This document shows positions 8,433-16,373 of a DNA stretch of 37,365 nt, piece by piece. Below the pieces are notes generated by a model. The model was not told the origin of the DNA. It did not search any database and worked only from the letters and a program-made list of their open reading frames with translations. Numbering within the stretch: the stretch's first letter is position 1; every line of letters starts with the position of its first letter. This DNA is from Chloroflexota bacterium (GTDB lineage: Bacteria > Chloroflexota > Anaerolineae > Aggregatilineales > J027): assembly GCA_016234595.1 (NCBI GenBank), contig JACRBG010000052.1:1-37365 (forward strand), in the 5' to 3' direction. A program made the translations under genes and the position numbers.

Positions 8433-9704
8433 CTAGCGTGCCACCACAATCCCGCGCGCATTCGGTGTGTAATTTGGGAAAATTTGGTCAATCGCTGGAT
8501 TCATGACCCGCTTCATTAAAATCTCCGACAGTACATCACGATAATCGGTGGTAATCGAGACATCCCCATCATCCAACGCCTCATCTTGCAATCCGGGCCA
8601 ATCAGCATAGACTCCGCCATTGACACCGCCACCCATCACAAACATGCAGTTGCCGTGCCCGTGATCCGTGCCACCACTGGCATTTTCATCTACCCGCCGT
8701 CCAAATTCACTCATGGTCACCACGGTGACATTCGCCATATAGTCTTGTAAATCGGTATAGAAAGCAGCTAATCCCTGCCCTAAATCACTGAGGTTGCCTG
8801 CCAAATAGCCGTCTACGCCGCCCTCGTCTTCGTGGGTATCCCAGCCACCACTGTCTACGCAGGCCACCTCGAGGCCGACATTCGATTTAATCAATTGAGC
8901 GATTTGTTGGAGACCACGCCCAAAATCTGAATCGGGATAAGCGGCATCATATTGAGGGATATAACCCGCCTGCCCCAAACGCACCAAGACGTCACTACTA
9001 GCAAAGACCTCGGCGGCTTGAATGCCTAAGGCATCGGAAGGAGCTGCGACGCTGTACAACCCAGCAAGGGTACGTTGCACCACCGCCAATTGGTCATCAC
9101 GCCCGCTTAGGTGAAAATCCGCGATTGATTGGAGAGCCAAGGCCGACACCGATCCACGCAATGAGGAGGGAACCATTGTCCCCATACCAATCGCGCGAAA
9201 GGGTGAGTCATTCAACCATGCCGAACTTTGCAAATGCCGATTGACCCAACCCGACATAGTGGTTTTTTCGCCGGGGGTGCCGCGTTCCATGAATTCCATT
9301 GCGTCAAAATGGGAGCGTGAGGGGTCAGGTGAGCCAGCGGCATGAACCACAGCCAATTGGCCCGTCTGGTAAACATCATGTAAGGGTTTAAGCGCCGGGT
9401 GCAGGCCAAAAAATCCATCCAAATCCAATGCAGTCTGGTCGCTGCCATCTGGTTCAGGGATGGCGATGGTCGGACGGCGATCATAATAGTTGGCGCCTTC
9501 GCCAAAGGGCACGACCACATTTAGGCCATCCATTCCGCCGCGCTGAAAAATCACGACCAAAACATCACCGGGGGTCGTTTGGCGCTTGGGGCGAAAAGCC
9601 ATACGTGGCATCCAACGGGGAAACAAGGTGCTGCTCAACCCAACCACCCCGGCCATCCCCAGTGTCTTGGTAAATTCACGCCGCGAAGCTGTTTTGGTTA
9701 TCAT
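8433..9704 (-). CDS. Tat-exported DUF1501 family protein
   Basis: The 423-residue protein begins with a twin-arginine signal (SRREFTKTLGMAGVVGLSS). It then shows the hallmark DUF1501 start VVIFQRGGMDGLNVVVPFGEGANYYDRRP, the HAAGSPDPSRSHFDAMEFMERG segment, and the C-terminal VTMSEFGRRVDENASGGTDHGHGNCMFVMGGGVNGG block. DUF1501 belongs to the alkaline-phosphatase/sulfatase-like fold group, and the His/Asp residues in SHFDAME and TDHGHG are candidate metal ligands; the substrate is unknown for the family. It is the second gene of the six-gene operon, 21 bases after DUF1800, and the two families are very commonly paired in bacteria. The start ATG has CGGAGA about 8 bases upstream. Function beyond being an exported, folded metalloprotein cannot be read from sequence. 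Confidence 0.92.
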   Translation of the reverse strand: MITKTASRREFTKTLGMAGVVGLSSTLFPRWMPRMAFRPKRQTTPGDVLVVIFQRGGMDGLNVVVPFGEGANYYDRRPTIAIPEPDGSDQTALDLDGFFGLHPALKPLHDVYQTGQLAVVHAAGSPDPSRSHFDAMEFMERGTPGEKTTMSGWVNRHLQSSAWLNDSPFRAIGMGTMVPSSLRGSVSALALQSIADFHLSGRDDQLAVVQRTLAGLYSVAAPSDALGIQAAEVFASSDVLVRLGQAGYIPQYDAAYPDSDFGRGLQQIAQLIKSNVGLEVACVDSGGWDTHEDEGGVDGYLAGNLSDLGQGLAAFYTDLQDYMANVTVVTMSEFGRRVDENASGGTDHGHGNCMFVMGGGVNGGVYADWPGLQDEALDDGDVSITTDYRDVLSEILMKRVMNPAIDQIFPNYTPNARGIVVAR

Positions 9705-9725
9705 GGTATATTCTCCGTTGTATGC

Positions 9726-11222
9726 TCAATGCCACTGGAAATATGGGGAGGCCATCAATAGCCCCAATAGGCTGGTCAATCGTTCTTCGAGTAGCCCCTC
9801 AGTAACGGGTTGATTGGGGTCGCCATAATCCGAAAGGTAATAAATCAACTGGTCTCGATCCGCTGGGTCAATCGCCGCTGCCAAAACAAGTTGGATGGCC
9901 TTATCAGCGAGTTCCCCCACCGTGGCTGGGGTTGGGCCAAAAACACTGAGATCAAGGGACATGCCGTCATACCATCCTTCAGCCGCCAACGGAATCAACA
10001 TAGCAGCGTTCCAACGATTGAGCAGGCCATTGGTATTCATCCATGCTCCAACAGCATCAGGATAGCCGTTCGGGGGATGCCAATAAAAAGGCACTTGGCC
10101 CATCGGTTCCAAAAACCACCAAACTGGAATGCTGTAATCTTGAATATCCAAGCCATCGCGCAATACCCGCAAAATCGCCACCATCACATCCAAGGGGCGG
10201 CGGAATTTTTGATTGGGAGCGGCGTTAAATTCAGCCGAGGTCAAAATGTGGCGCATGACTTGGCGTAGGTCACCCTCGCTGATTACAAAAACCTGTGTAG
10301 TGCTTTCAATGAGGCTATCAGGCGGGGTATCACTGACAAAACGGCGACAGAGTTTATAGCTGACAAAACGCGCCGTCGAGGGATGGGTCGCTAGCATATC
10401 AAGTGCTTGCAAACCATCCTCGATACCACGACCCGCTGGGAACGTCCCACCCAAAAAGGTCTTTTCGCCGTTGTCGTGCATATCATAATTGAAGGTGAAT
10501 TCGCCATCCGAACCCACCGTCCACCCTGTCAAAATGCGGGCCAACGCTTTGACATCTGCTTCGGTATAGCCACCATCGACCCCTAAGGTATGTAGCTCCA
10601 TTACTTCGCGGGCATAGTTTTCATTGGGGTGTTCTTGGTCGCTGCTGGCGTTGTTGAGGTAGGAGAGCATGGCAGGGCTTTGGGCCGAGGCCAACAGCAT
10701 ATCACGGAACTTGCCAAGCGCGTGTCTACGGATAACTTCACGGTCATCCATCACTTTTTCGGTCAGCAAATCGGCAATTGGGATATTAAAATGATCCGTC
10801 CAAAATTCGACCATTAATTCAAAAAGTTGGCGTTCACTATAGGCCGCCCGATACAACCGCCCCCACAGGGCCGGATCATGGACATTACTGTAATCCATGC
10901 TGGCGGCATCACTCAATTGCTGGCGGGTATAAGTTAACACCGGGAATTGGGTCAAAAATTCGTCAATGGCGGGGTCATCAATGGCTTCGGGGTTCAACTG
11001 CCAATCCAAATACCCCTCTAGGCCCATCGCCTGAATCCGTGCGATGTCTTCGGGTCGAATCGCCCATGTCGTCCGATTCAATAGATGTAGTTCGGGGCTG
11101 AGTTCGGCAGCATAGACAGGCCGCACCCCAATCCACTGAATACTTTTGCCGACTCCTGATGCAGCGGTAGCCGCCGCTAAAGTGGAGAGTTTGAGAAAAT
11201 CGCGTCTCGAAATATGTGTCAC
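9726..11222 (-). CDS. Tat-exported DUF1800 family protein
   Basis: The 498-residue protein starts with a twin-arginine signal (SRRDFLKLSTLAAATAASG). It then shows the DUF1800 pattern: HLLNRTTWAIRPEDIARIQAMGLEGYLDWQL, ERQLFELMVEFWTDHFNI, NENYAREVMELHTLGVDGGYTEADVKALARILTGW, and RRFVSDTPPD. The family is all-helical and uncharacterised biochemically. The conserved NYAREVMELHTLG and GYTE block is its signature. It is the first gene of the minus-strand operon. The start is a GTG at 11222 with GGAGG nine bases upstream. The pairing with DUF1501 directly downstream is the usual genomic arrangement, while the addition of a two-component system and two further exported proteins in the same unit is less usual. 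Confidence 0.92.
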   Translation of the reverse strand: MTHISRRDFLKLSTLAAATAASGVGKSIQWIGVRPVYAAELSPELHLLNRTTWAIRPEDIARIQAMGLEGYLDWQLNPEAIDDPAIDEFLTQFPVLTYTRQQLSDAASMDYSNVHDPALWGRLYRAAYSERQLFELMVEFWTDHFNIPIADLLTEKVMDDREVIRRHALGKFRDMLLASAQSPAMLSYLNNASSDQEHPNENYAREVMELHTLGVDGGYTEADVKALARILTGWTVGSDGEFTFNYDMHDNGEKTFLGGTFPAGRGIEDGLQALDMLATHPSTARFVSYKLCRRFVSDTPPDSLIESTTQVFVISEGDLRQVMRHILTSAEFNAAPNQKFRRPLDVMVAILRVLRDGLDIQDYSIPVWWFLEPMGQVPFYWHPPNGYPDAVGAWMNTNGLLNRWNAAMLIPLAAEGWYDGMSLDLSVFGPTPATVGELADKAIQLVLAAAIDPADRDQLIYYLSDYGDPNQPVTEGLLEERLTSLLGLLMASPYFQWH

Positions 11223-11340
11223 GGTTTATATCCTCCATAGTTTTACGATACGCGGCATTTGTTACCCGATATTGACTATGGTTGTGACGGATTGGTAACA
11301 ATTTGCTTAACCCATCCGACCCTATTTGAAGAGCGCAGGC

Positions 11341-11369
11341 TATAATCCTACATTTGGGAGCGCTCCCAA
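11341..11369 (+). promoter_or_regulatory. -10 element and LacI-family operator upstream of the AGE-like gene
   Basis: TATAAT sits at 11341-11346, and a perfect 16-bp palindrome TTGGGAGCGCTCCCAA lies at 11354-11369, covering the expected transcription start. Its core TGGGAGCGCTCCCA is identical to the operator described for CelR/CebR-type LacI-family repressors of cellobiose/glucan genes in actinobacteria. There is no good -35 box at 17 bases. The geometry (operator just after the -10) fits repression by a LacI-family protein, whose gene is not adjacent. Confidence 0.75.
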
Positions 11370-11398
11370 GGATATTCAGAGTTCAATTGGAGGGAAAT

Positions 11399-12823
11399 AT
11401 GCGATTTAACTCCGTTCGACGCTATGTCAGCGTATTATTTGTTTTGACTCTATTTTTAACTGGCCCCTTAACTCAACAGGTCTATTCAGCGCCCTCACAA
11501 CAAACAACGCCCTTTTTAGATGCAGCATGGTATCGAGAAAACCTTATTAAAGCCGCCGATTTATGGAATGGTGGCCTCGATGGTCAATCTGGTATGGGTA
11601 CTTATCAAGATGATTTCAATGGTTTTTTCCACGTCAATATGGATCGGGAGTGGAACCAACTGCCGATGCGAAGCAGTACCAGTGTGGTCCAAAGTCGGGG
11701 CATCTATATGAATGTTGAAGCCTATCGCGTGGCAGGGCCAGAGGAAGGCGCACGCTTTCTGAAGGCGGTTAATCAAGGGGTTGATTTTCTGCTAGCCAAT
11801 TTCAAGGATAGCGAACTGGGGGGTTTCTACTGGGAAGTCAGCCCCAATGGGTCAGTTGTAACGGATATGAAACAAGGTTATGGCAATGTCCATCCTCTGC
11901 TGGCCCTAACTCATGCCTATTCCATCACACATAACCCCGACCACCTCGCTGCCGCCCTCGAACAATATGAGGTTATCAAACAACATTTCCTTGACCCTAA
12001 CTACCCCGGCGCGATTCTGCCCGGTTTCTCGCGCGATTTTAGCGAGATTATGGGAGTCAATAATATTGATACCTTCACTCATTGGTTTGAAGATTTGCTG
12101 GCACTCTATGATGTAACCGAAGGAGCACAACACGATGAAATCGTCGATATGATTACCCTACATGGCAATTTTTTGACCCAATATCTTTATCATGACCAAG
12201 AAGGCTTTACCGACCGAGGTTACATGGCCTATAACTATGACGAAGAATGGCAACCTTCGCAGATGCCCTATAGCCGCGAAACCCAATGGTCAGGGGCCTT
12301 GCAAGCCAGCACGGGGCACAATATCGAACTAGCTTTTTTGCTAAGTCGGGCTGTCGAACGTGGCTTTAACCTAGAATGGCTGGAAGTCGGGGATAAGCTG
12401 ATTAAGTTCTGCTTGGAATATGCGATTGACCCCACAACCGGCGGGATGCTCTACGAAGTCACCGACTATGACGGACAACCCCTTGAAGGCAACCCCGATA
12501 ACGACCTTTATATTTATTGGGCACAGGCCGAAACTGCCCGCGCCTTGCTGCACTATACGGTCGCCCGTAATATGGATTATGTCGCCCAGTTTAAGGCGGT
12601 GGAAATGCTTTTCAACCAGTATATGACCGACCAAGAATACGGCGGTCTCTACCATGCCCTTGACGCTAAACATGACCTTGAACCCAGTAACCCCAACAAA
12701 GGCGACGTCTGGAAAACCAATTACCACTACAGCATGTTTTTTGTAGAAGTCTTGCGTTTGGCCGAACAATATCCAGAGCGGATTGATGAGCTAAACGCGA
12801 CCTACGTCCCCGCAGCCTCCTAA
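11399..12823 (+). CDS. Secreted AGE-fold (N-acylglucosamine 2-epimerase-like) protein
   Basis: The 474-residue protein has a Sec signal peptide (SVRRYVSVLFVLTLFLTGPL, cleavage near residue 31 after YSA). The mature part has the repeating helical pattern of an (alpha/alpha)6 barrel. Stretches such as LGGFYWEVSPNGSV, KQGYGNVHPLLALTHAYSIT, DPTTGGMLYEVTDYDG and EYGGLYHALD match the AGE epimerase/isomerase superfamily, in which His residues and an aromatic-lined pocket act on N-acetylglucosamine, mannose or cellobiose. Most characterised members are cytoplasmic, so export is noteworthy and suggests action on an external sugar or oligosaccharide. Start: an in-frame TTG at 11354 lies within the operator; the ATG at 11399 has GGAGGG five bases upstream. 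The LacI-type operator in its promoter supports sugar-inducible expression. A glycoside-hydrolase-like activity on the same fold is the main alternative. Confidence 0.8.
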   Translation: MRFNSVRRYVSVLFVLTLFLTGPLTQQVYSAPSQQTTPFLDAAWYRENLIKAADLWNGGLDGQSGMGTYQDDFNGFFHVNMDREWNQLPMRSSTSVVQSRGIYMNVEAYRVAGPEEGARFLKAVNQGVDFLLANFKDSELGGFYWEVSPNGSVVTDMKQGYGNVHPLLALTHAYSITHNPDHLAAALEQYEVIKQHFLDPNYPGAILPGFSRDFSEIMGVNNIDTFTHWFEDLLALYDVTEGAQHDEIVDMITLHGNFLTQYLYHDQEGFTDRGYMAYNYDEEWQPSQMPYSRETQWSGALQASTGHNIELAFLLSRAVERGFNLEWLEVGDKLIKFCLEYAIDPTTGGMLYEVTDYDGQPLEGNPDNDLYIYWAQAETARALLHYTVARNMDYVAQFKAVEMLFNQYMTDQEYGGLYHALDAKHDLEPSNPNKGDVWKTNYHYSMFFVEVLRLAEQYPERIDELNATYVPAAS

Positions 12824-12833
12824 CATGAGCCAC

Positions 12834-12868
12834 AAAGATCGCATTTCTCCCACAGAGTGCGATCTTTT
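12834..12868 (+). terminator. Rho-independent terminator after the AGE-like gene
   Basis: A perfect 10-bp stem (AAAGATCGCA at 12834-12843 with TGCGATCTTT at 12858-12867) encloses a 14-base loop and ends in a short T run. It lies 10 bases after the stop codon. Confidence 0.85.
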
Positions 12869-12880
12869 CAATTATTATCA

Positions 12881-12943
12881 CCTGACAACGCATAAAAAAG
12901 TGTCAGGATGGGTCTTGAGTAATTTTTAAAAGTCTCCTAAAAT
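12881..12943 (+). promoter_or_regulatory. Promoter of the Hsp70-like gene with an upstream inverted repeat
   Basis: A -35 TTGAGT (12915-12920) and a -10 TAAAAT (12938-12943) are separated by exactly 17 bases. Just upstream is an inverted repeat, CCTGACA (12881-12887) and TGTCAGG (12901-12907) with a 13-base loop, positioned where a regulator or an additional terminator hairpin could act. Transcription should start near 12950. It does not resemble a CIRCE element. Confidence 0.6.
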
Positions 12944-12992
12944 AGAACGCCTTGCTTTCACTTTTCAACAATCTAAATATGGAGGAAGCGCG

Positions 12993-14825
12993 ATGCGTCT
13001 GGGGATTGACTTCGGCACGACCAATTCGGCGGTGGCTCTGTACGACGGAGCCAATCTCTATGGGGTAGAAATTGACCCTGCCAGCGAAAACACCGATATT
13101 CTCCCTTCCCTGATTTACATGACCCGCGAACATGATTATCACCTCGGCCTAGAGGCCATGCACGAGTATGCCAAACGCGAGACGGGCCGTCCGGTCAGGT
13201 GGCGTAAAAAACTGATTGGCAGTTTTGAAGTCACCGTCGCAAGTTTTGGCAGCAGCCCAAGGGTTTTTGATCAAGAAGCCTACGCCTTTTATGACGATGC
13301 TGCCTTTGGACGACTGCTCCAATCGGTCAAGACGGCCCTCCGCAACCCAACCTATCAAGGCACTCAGATTTTTGACCGTTTTTACACCCTCGATGAACTC
13401 ATTGCCATTCTCCTCAAATCCTTGAGAATCAGTGCCGAAGCCCAATTTGACCAAACCTGTACTGATCTTGTCCTAGGGCGTCCAGTGCGCTTTTCCCACG
13501 ACCCGCGTGTTGACTGTCGCGCCGAAGAAGTCCTGTTTAAAGCCGCTCGTTGGGCAGGCTTTGAAAATATCCGCTTCCAACCTGAGCCGATTGGAGCAAC
13601 CTTCCTCTACCATATCCACAGCAAGACCCGTCAACGGGTGTTGGTGTTCGATTTTGGTGGGGGCACGCTCGACTTTACGATCGCCGATGTGGGGGCGGGG
13701 ATCGCGCCAGAAATCATCGCTACCCATGGCGTTTTGGTAGGCGGGGATGATTTGGATAAACGCATTATGGAATCGCTGCTGAAATATTTCGGAGCGGGTC
13801 TTAAAATCGGCAATCTGCCCTTCCCCTATGAAATTTTAGATATGCTGCTTAATTGGCAAACCATGCCCGAAGTCAGCCGTCCCGAATATCACGATGTTAT
13901 CTACGATTTCCGCCGCCACAGCAACAAACCTCAAGTGATTGATGCCCTTGAAACATTGGTCAGTCAAAATCTAGGTTTTGCCTTGTTTAAAGAAATTGAG
14001 CGCGTCAAAAAACAGCTTTCGACGGATATGACCGCACGACTTGAATTTCAGCACGACCCCATCCGTATCCGTGAAGTCATTACCCGTCCTCAATTTGAAC
14101 GCATGATTAAAAGTGAAATCCGCGAAGTTGAAGCAGGTCTGCTGGAGACATTACAAAAAGCAGGCATGACCGCCGATGATATTGATGTGGTGCTGCGGAC
14201 GGGTGGGTCGTCCATGATACCCGTATTCATCCAAATGTTGGAACGGCACTTTGGCAAAGCGAAAATCCATGAGATGCACCCCCTCATTTCAATTGTAGGT
14301 GGGCTTGGTATCGCAGCACAGCAAGGCTTTGGCCTCTATCCAGTTTATGCACATCGTTATCCTTCCGACACCAATATAAACACGATTCTTGACAGTGTCG
14401 CAGTTGCCAGCGGGAAGCCCTATGAAATCTACCTACTGCAAGTGGGCAGTCGCTGTTATATTGACCAAGACACCATTTTTCGCAAAATCCCCCTCGCCCT
14501 CAGTCGGCTGCCCACTATCCGCCCCGCCCAAGCTGACTATCAACTCGAAACTGATCAGTTCCTCGAATTTGAACTGACTACCCCGGCCACCGTTTATGTT
14601 GCCTTTACGGGCTCAGCCTCTGAACTTCCTCTGTGGTTGCGGGGGTGGGAACTTACCGACGACACAGTTGATACATGGGATGAATGGGTCGGCCTCAAAC
14701 GCTTTAAACTCTATACCTACGATTTTCCCGCTGGCAAAGTCACCCTCGGCAGCACCCGCGCCTATGGCTATTTAGGTAAAGTCAATCTTCAATACATGGT
14801 CATCATCCAAGCTCACAGCGAATAG
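12993..14825 (+). CDS. YegD-like Hsp70-family ATPase with a novel C-terminal beta-rich module
   Basis: This is a 610-residue protein. Residues 1-450 form an actin/Hsp70-type nucleotide-binding domain: phosphate-1 loop LGIDFGTTNSAVAL, phosphate-2 VLVFDFGGGTLDFTIADV (about residue 215) and the adenosine motif VVLRTGGSSMIPVF (about 398). The insertion pattern around VLGRPVRFS and RFQPEPIGATFLY is that of YegD-like Hsp70s rather than DnaK. The usual substrate-binding domain and lid are absent. Residues about 455-610 form a beta-rich region with TVYVAFTGSASELPLWLRGWELTDD and FPAGKVTLGSTRAYG, a pattern I associate with beta-sandwich modules of secreted polysaccharide-active enzymes. There is no signal peptide, so it acts in the cytoplasm. 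GGAGG precedes the ATG. No DnaJ or GrpE gene is nearby. Client and function are unknown. Confidence 0.88.
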   Translation: MRLGIDFGTTNSAVALYDGANLYGVEIDPASENTDILPSLIYMTREHDYHLGLEAMHEYAKRETGRPVRWRKKLIGSFEVTVASFGSSPRVFDQEAYAFYDDAAFGRLLQSVKTALRNPTYQGTQIFDRFYTLDELIAILLKSLRISAEAQFDQTCTDLVLGRPVRFSHDPRVDCRAEEVLFKAARWAGFENIRFQPEPIGATFLYHIHSKTRQRVLVFDFGGGTLDFTIADVGAGIAPEIIATHGVLVGGDDLDKRIMESLLKYFGAGLKIGNLPFPYEILDMLLNWQTMPEVSRPEYHDVIYDFRRHSNKPQVIDALETLVSQNLGFALFKEIERVKKQLSTDMTARLEFQHDPIRIREVITRPQFERMIKSEIREVEAGLLETLQKAGMTADDIDVVLRTGGSSMIPVFIQMLERHFGKAKIHEMHPLISIVGGLGIAAQQGFGLYPVYAHRYPSDTNINTILDSVAVASGKPYEIYLLQVGSRCYIDQDTIFRKIPLALSRLPTIRPAQADYQLETDQFLEFELTTPATVYVAFTGSASELPLWLRGWELTDDTVDTWDEWVGLKRFKLYTYDFPAGKVTLGSTRAYGYLGKVNLQYMVIIQAHSE

Positions 14826-14869
14826 CAAAGTTTTTACAGTCGGATAACACATCTCATCCGTTCTCGCCC

Positions 14870-14875
14870 TATAAT
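14870..14875 (+). promoter_or_regulatory. Putative -10 box of the HEAT/zinc-ribbon gene
   Basis: A consensus TATAAT lies 38 bases before the ATG at 14914, in the short gap after the Hsp70-like gene. No convincing -35 box is found at 16-18 bases, so this promoter would be weak or activator-dependent. Confidence 0.4.
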
Positions 14876-14913
14876 CTGAATATCGTCACAATTGAGCAAA
14901 CTGGAGCAACCCT

Positions 14914-15288
14914 ATGCGTCGCCGAATGATGGGTCGTCCGATGATGCGCCCACAAGCCAATCCCCAACGCCAACTATTTATTCAGCAACTGCGTGAGATG
15001 GGCTTTAGCCCTGACCCCAATGTGCGGAAACAAGCGGTGGTCACGCTGGACGGCCTGCGCAATCCGCGTGCCATTCTCGCGCTACGTCATATTTCCGAAA
15101 ATGACCCTGACCCCGAAGTTCGTGCCCTTGCCCAACAGAGCCTTGCCCGTAAAGTCCAAAATATCGGCACACCCGCCCAAAATGTCAAAACTATTTGGGA
15201 TTGTGATGCCTGTGGCACACGCGATATTGAAGGCGCGGCTTGTCCCAATTGTGGCTCATCCCGCCCGCGCAATGAAGATTACATCTAA
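14914..15288 (+). CDS. Small protein with a HEAT-like repeat and C-terminal zinc ribbon
   Basis: The 124-residue soluble protein is Arg/Met-rich at the start (MRRRMMGRPMM). Residues about 22-80 form two helical pairs resembling a HEAT/armadillo-type repeat (NVRKQAVVTLDGL and PEVRALAQQSLAR). The C terminus holds four cysteines in two CxxC knuckles (C97-x2-C100 and C110-x2-C113), a treble-clef or rubredoxin-like zinc ribbon. Such architectures bind proteins or nucleic acids; no specific family name applies. GGAG lies eight bases upstream of the ATG. It is followed after six bases by the esterase gene, suggesting co-transcription, but no functional link is evident. Position directly after the Hsp70-like gene makes a chaperone-associated adaptor role conceivable, though that is speculative. 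Confidence 0.8.
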   Translation: MRRRMMGRPMMRPQANPQRQLFIQQLREMGFSPDPNVRKQAVVTLDGLRNPRAILALRHISENDPDPEVRALAQQSLARKVQNIGTPAQNVKTIWDCDACGTRDIEGAACPNCGSSRPRNEDYI

Positions 15289-15294
15289 AATCTG

Positions 15295-16230
15295 ATGCGC
15301 CGCCAAAATTGCCTTAAGCTGACTTTGATTTTGTCATTGGTCATGTGTTTGGCCGGTCTATTGGGCTTCCTAGGAGTACGGAGAATTTTGAGTCAAGGGC
15401 TAGAAACTATTCAAGTAGATGGGCGTGACCGCACGTATATTGTGTATACTCCCGACAGCTATGCCACCTCGACGCCAATGCCGCTAGTGATTGTGCTGCA
15501 TGGTGGTGGGGGGCATGCAGAGAATGCCCAAAACATGTCGCAGATGAATACTGTTGCCAATCGGGAGGGGTTTATTGTGGTTTACCCGAATGGCAATGGT
15601 CGCCTACGTTACCGCTTATTGACTTGGAATGCTGCTGATAATTGCTGTGGTTATGCTCATGACCAAAACGTGGATGATGTAAAGTTTATCCGCGAATTGA
15701 TTGAACAACTTCAAAAAGACTACGCCATTGACCCCAATCGCATCTATGTGACAGGCATGTCGAATGGCGGCATGATGAGCTACAAACTGGCGTGCGCATT
15801 ATCGGATGTCATTGCAGCCATCGCACCCGTGTCGGGAGCCTTTAACTTGGCGAAGTGTGAGCCCACCAACCCTGTCTCGGTGATTATTTTTCATGGCACG
15901 GCTGATGAGCATGTGTTATATGACGGTGGCTCTAGCATCAAGAGCATAGACGGTGATCGCGTTGACCAACCTGTATCCGCCGCAGTTGATTTTTGGACAA
16001 CACACGATGGCTGCGCAACTGAACCTGCATCAACTACAAGTGGGAGCATCACCACTGATACCTATACCAATTGCAACACCGGAGCCGAAGTTACCCTTGT
16101 CACCATTGACGGCGGGGGTCATGCGTGGCCCGGTGGTAGACGTGGCTCTCGAAGTGGGGATCAACCCAGCCAAGAGATCAATGCCAGCGAGGTCATGTGG
16201 CAGTTTTTTACAGCCCATCCGCGTCAATAG
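15295..16230 (+). CDS. PHB-depolymerase/feruloyl-esterase-like secreted or anchored hydrolase
   Basis: This is a 311-residue alpha/beta hydrolase of the LpqC/CE1-like poly(3-hydroxybutyrate) depolymerase group. An N-terminal hydrophobic segment (residues about 8-28) acts as signal or membrane anchor. The catalytic triad is readable: nucleophile S156 in GMSNGG, D204 in HGTADEHV and H276 in GGGHAWPGG, with the oxyanion-loop motif VLHGGGG at 66-73. A Cys pair (NCCGY) matches the family lid. Members hydrolyse ester bonds in polyhydroxyalkanoates, feruloylated xylans or acetylated sugars; the substrate cannot be decided from sequence, though the glycan-utilisation genes further right make an acetyl or feruloyl esterase reasonable. 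The start ATG lies 6 bases after the preceding gene. Confidence 0.88.
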   Translation: MRRQNCLKLTLILSLVMCLAGLLGFLGVRRILSQGLETIQVDGRDRTYIVYTPDSYATSTPMPLVIVLHGGGGHAENAQNMSQMNTVANREGFIVVYPNGNGRLRYRLLTWNAADNCCGYAHDQNVDDVKFIRELIEQLQKDYAIDPNRIYVTGMSNGGMMSYKLACALSDVIAAIAPVSGAFNLAKCEPTNPVSVIIFHGTADEHVLYDGGSSIKSIDGDRVDQPVSAAVDFWTTHDGCATEPASTTSGSITTDTYTNCNTGAEVTLVTIDGGGHAWPGGRRGSRSGDQPSQEINASEVMWQFFTAHPRQ

Positions 16231-16255
16231 AAAGTTCATGAGAGGCTTATTTTCG

Positions 16256-16357
16256 CTCTCAGACTACTCTCAATTGCTCTCAAAATGTATCTAGTCAGGC
16301 CGCCTAGCATAGATTTTCGCCCACCCCTCCGCTAGACTTGCCTTAAGTTCTGAACTT
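16256..16357 (+). promoter_or_regulatory. Phased CTCTCA repeats and palindrome upstream of the thiolase-like gene
   Basis: Three copies of CTCTCA start at 16256, 16267 and 16277, spaced 11 and 10 bases, so they lie on one face of the helix. A perfect palindrome AAGTTCTGAACTT (16345-16357) lies immediately before the ribosome site, and an 11-base inverted pair (TTTTCGCTCTC at 16250-16260 and GAGAGCGAAAA at 16360-16370) brackets the region. These are candidate regulator sites; no clear promoter hexamers were identified. Confidence 0.35.
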
Positions 16358-16373
16358 GGGAGAGCGAAAAACT

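Noticed and set aside
12881-12907. Inverted repeat CCTGACA/TGTCAGG as a CIRCE heat-shock element
   Set aside because: CIRCE is a 9-9-9 element with a different sequence; this is a 7-13-7 repeat, so no heat-shock control is claimed.
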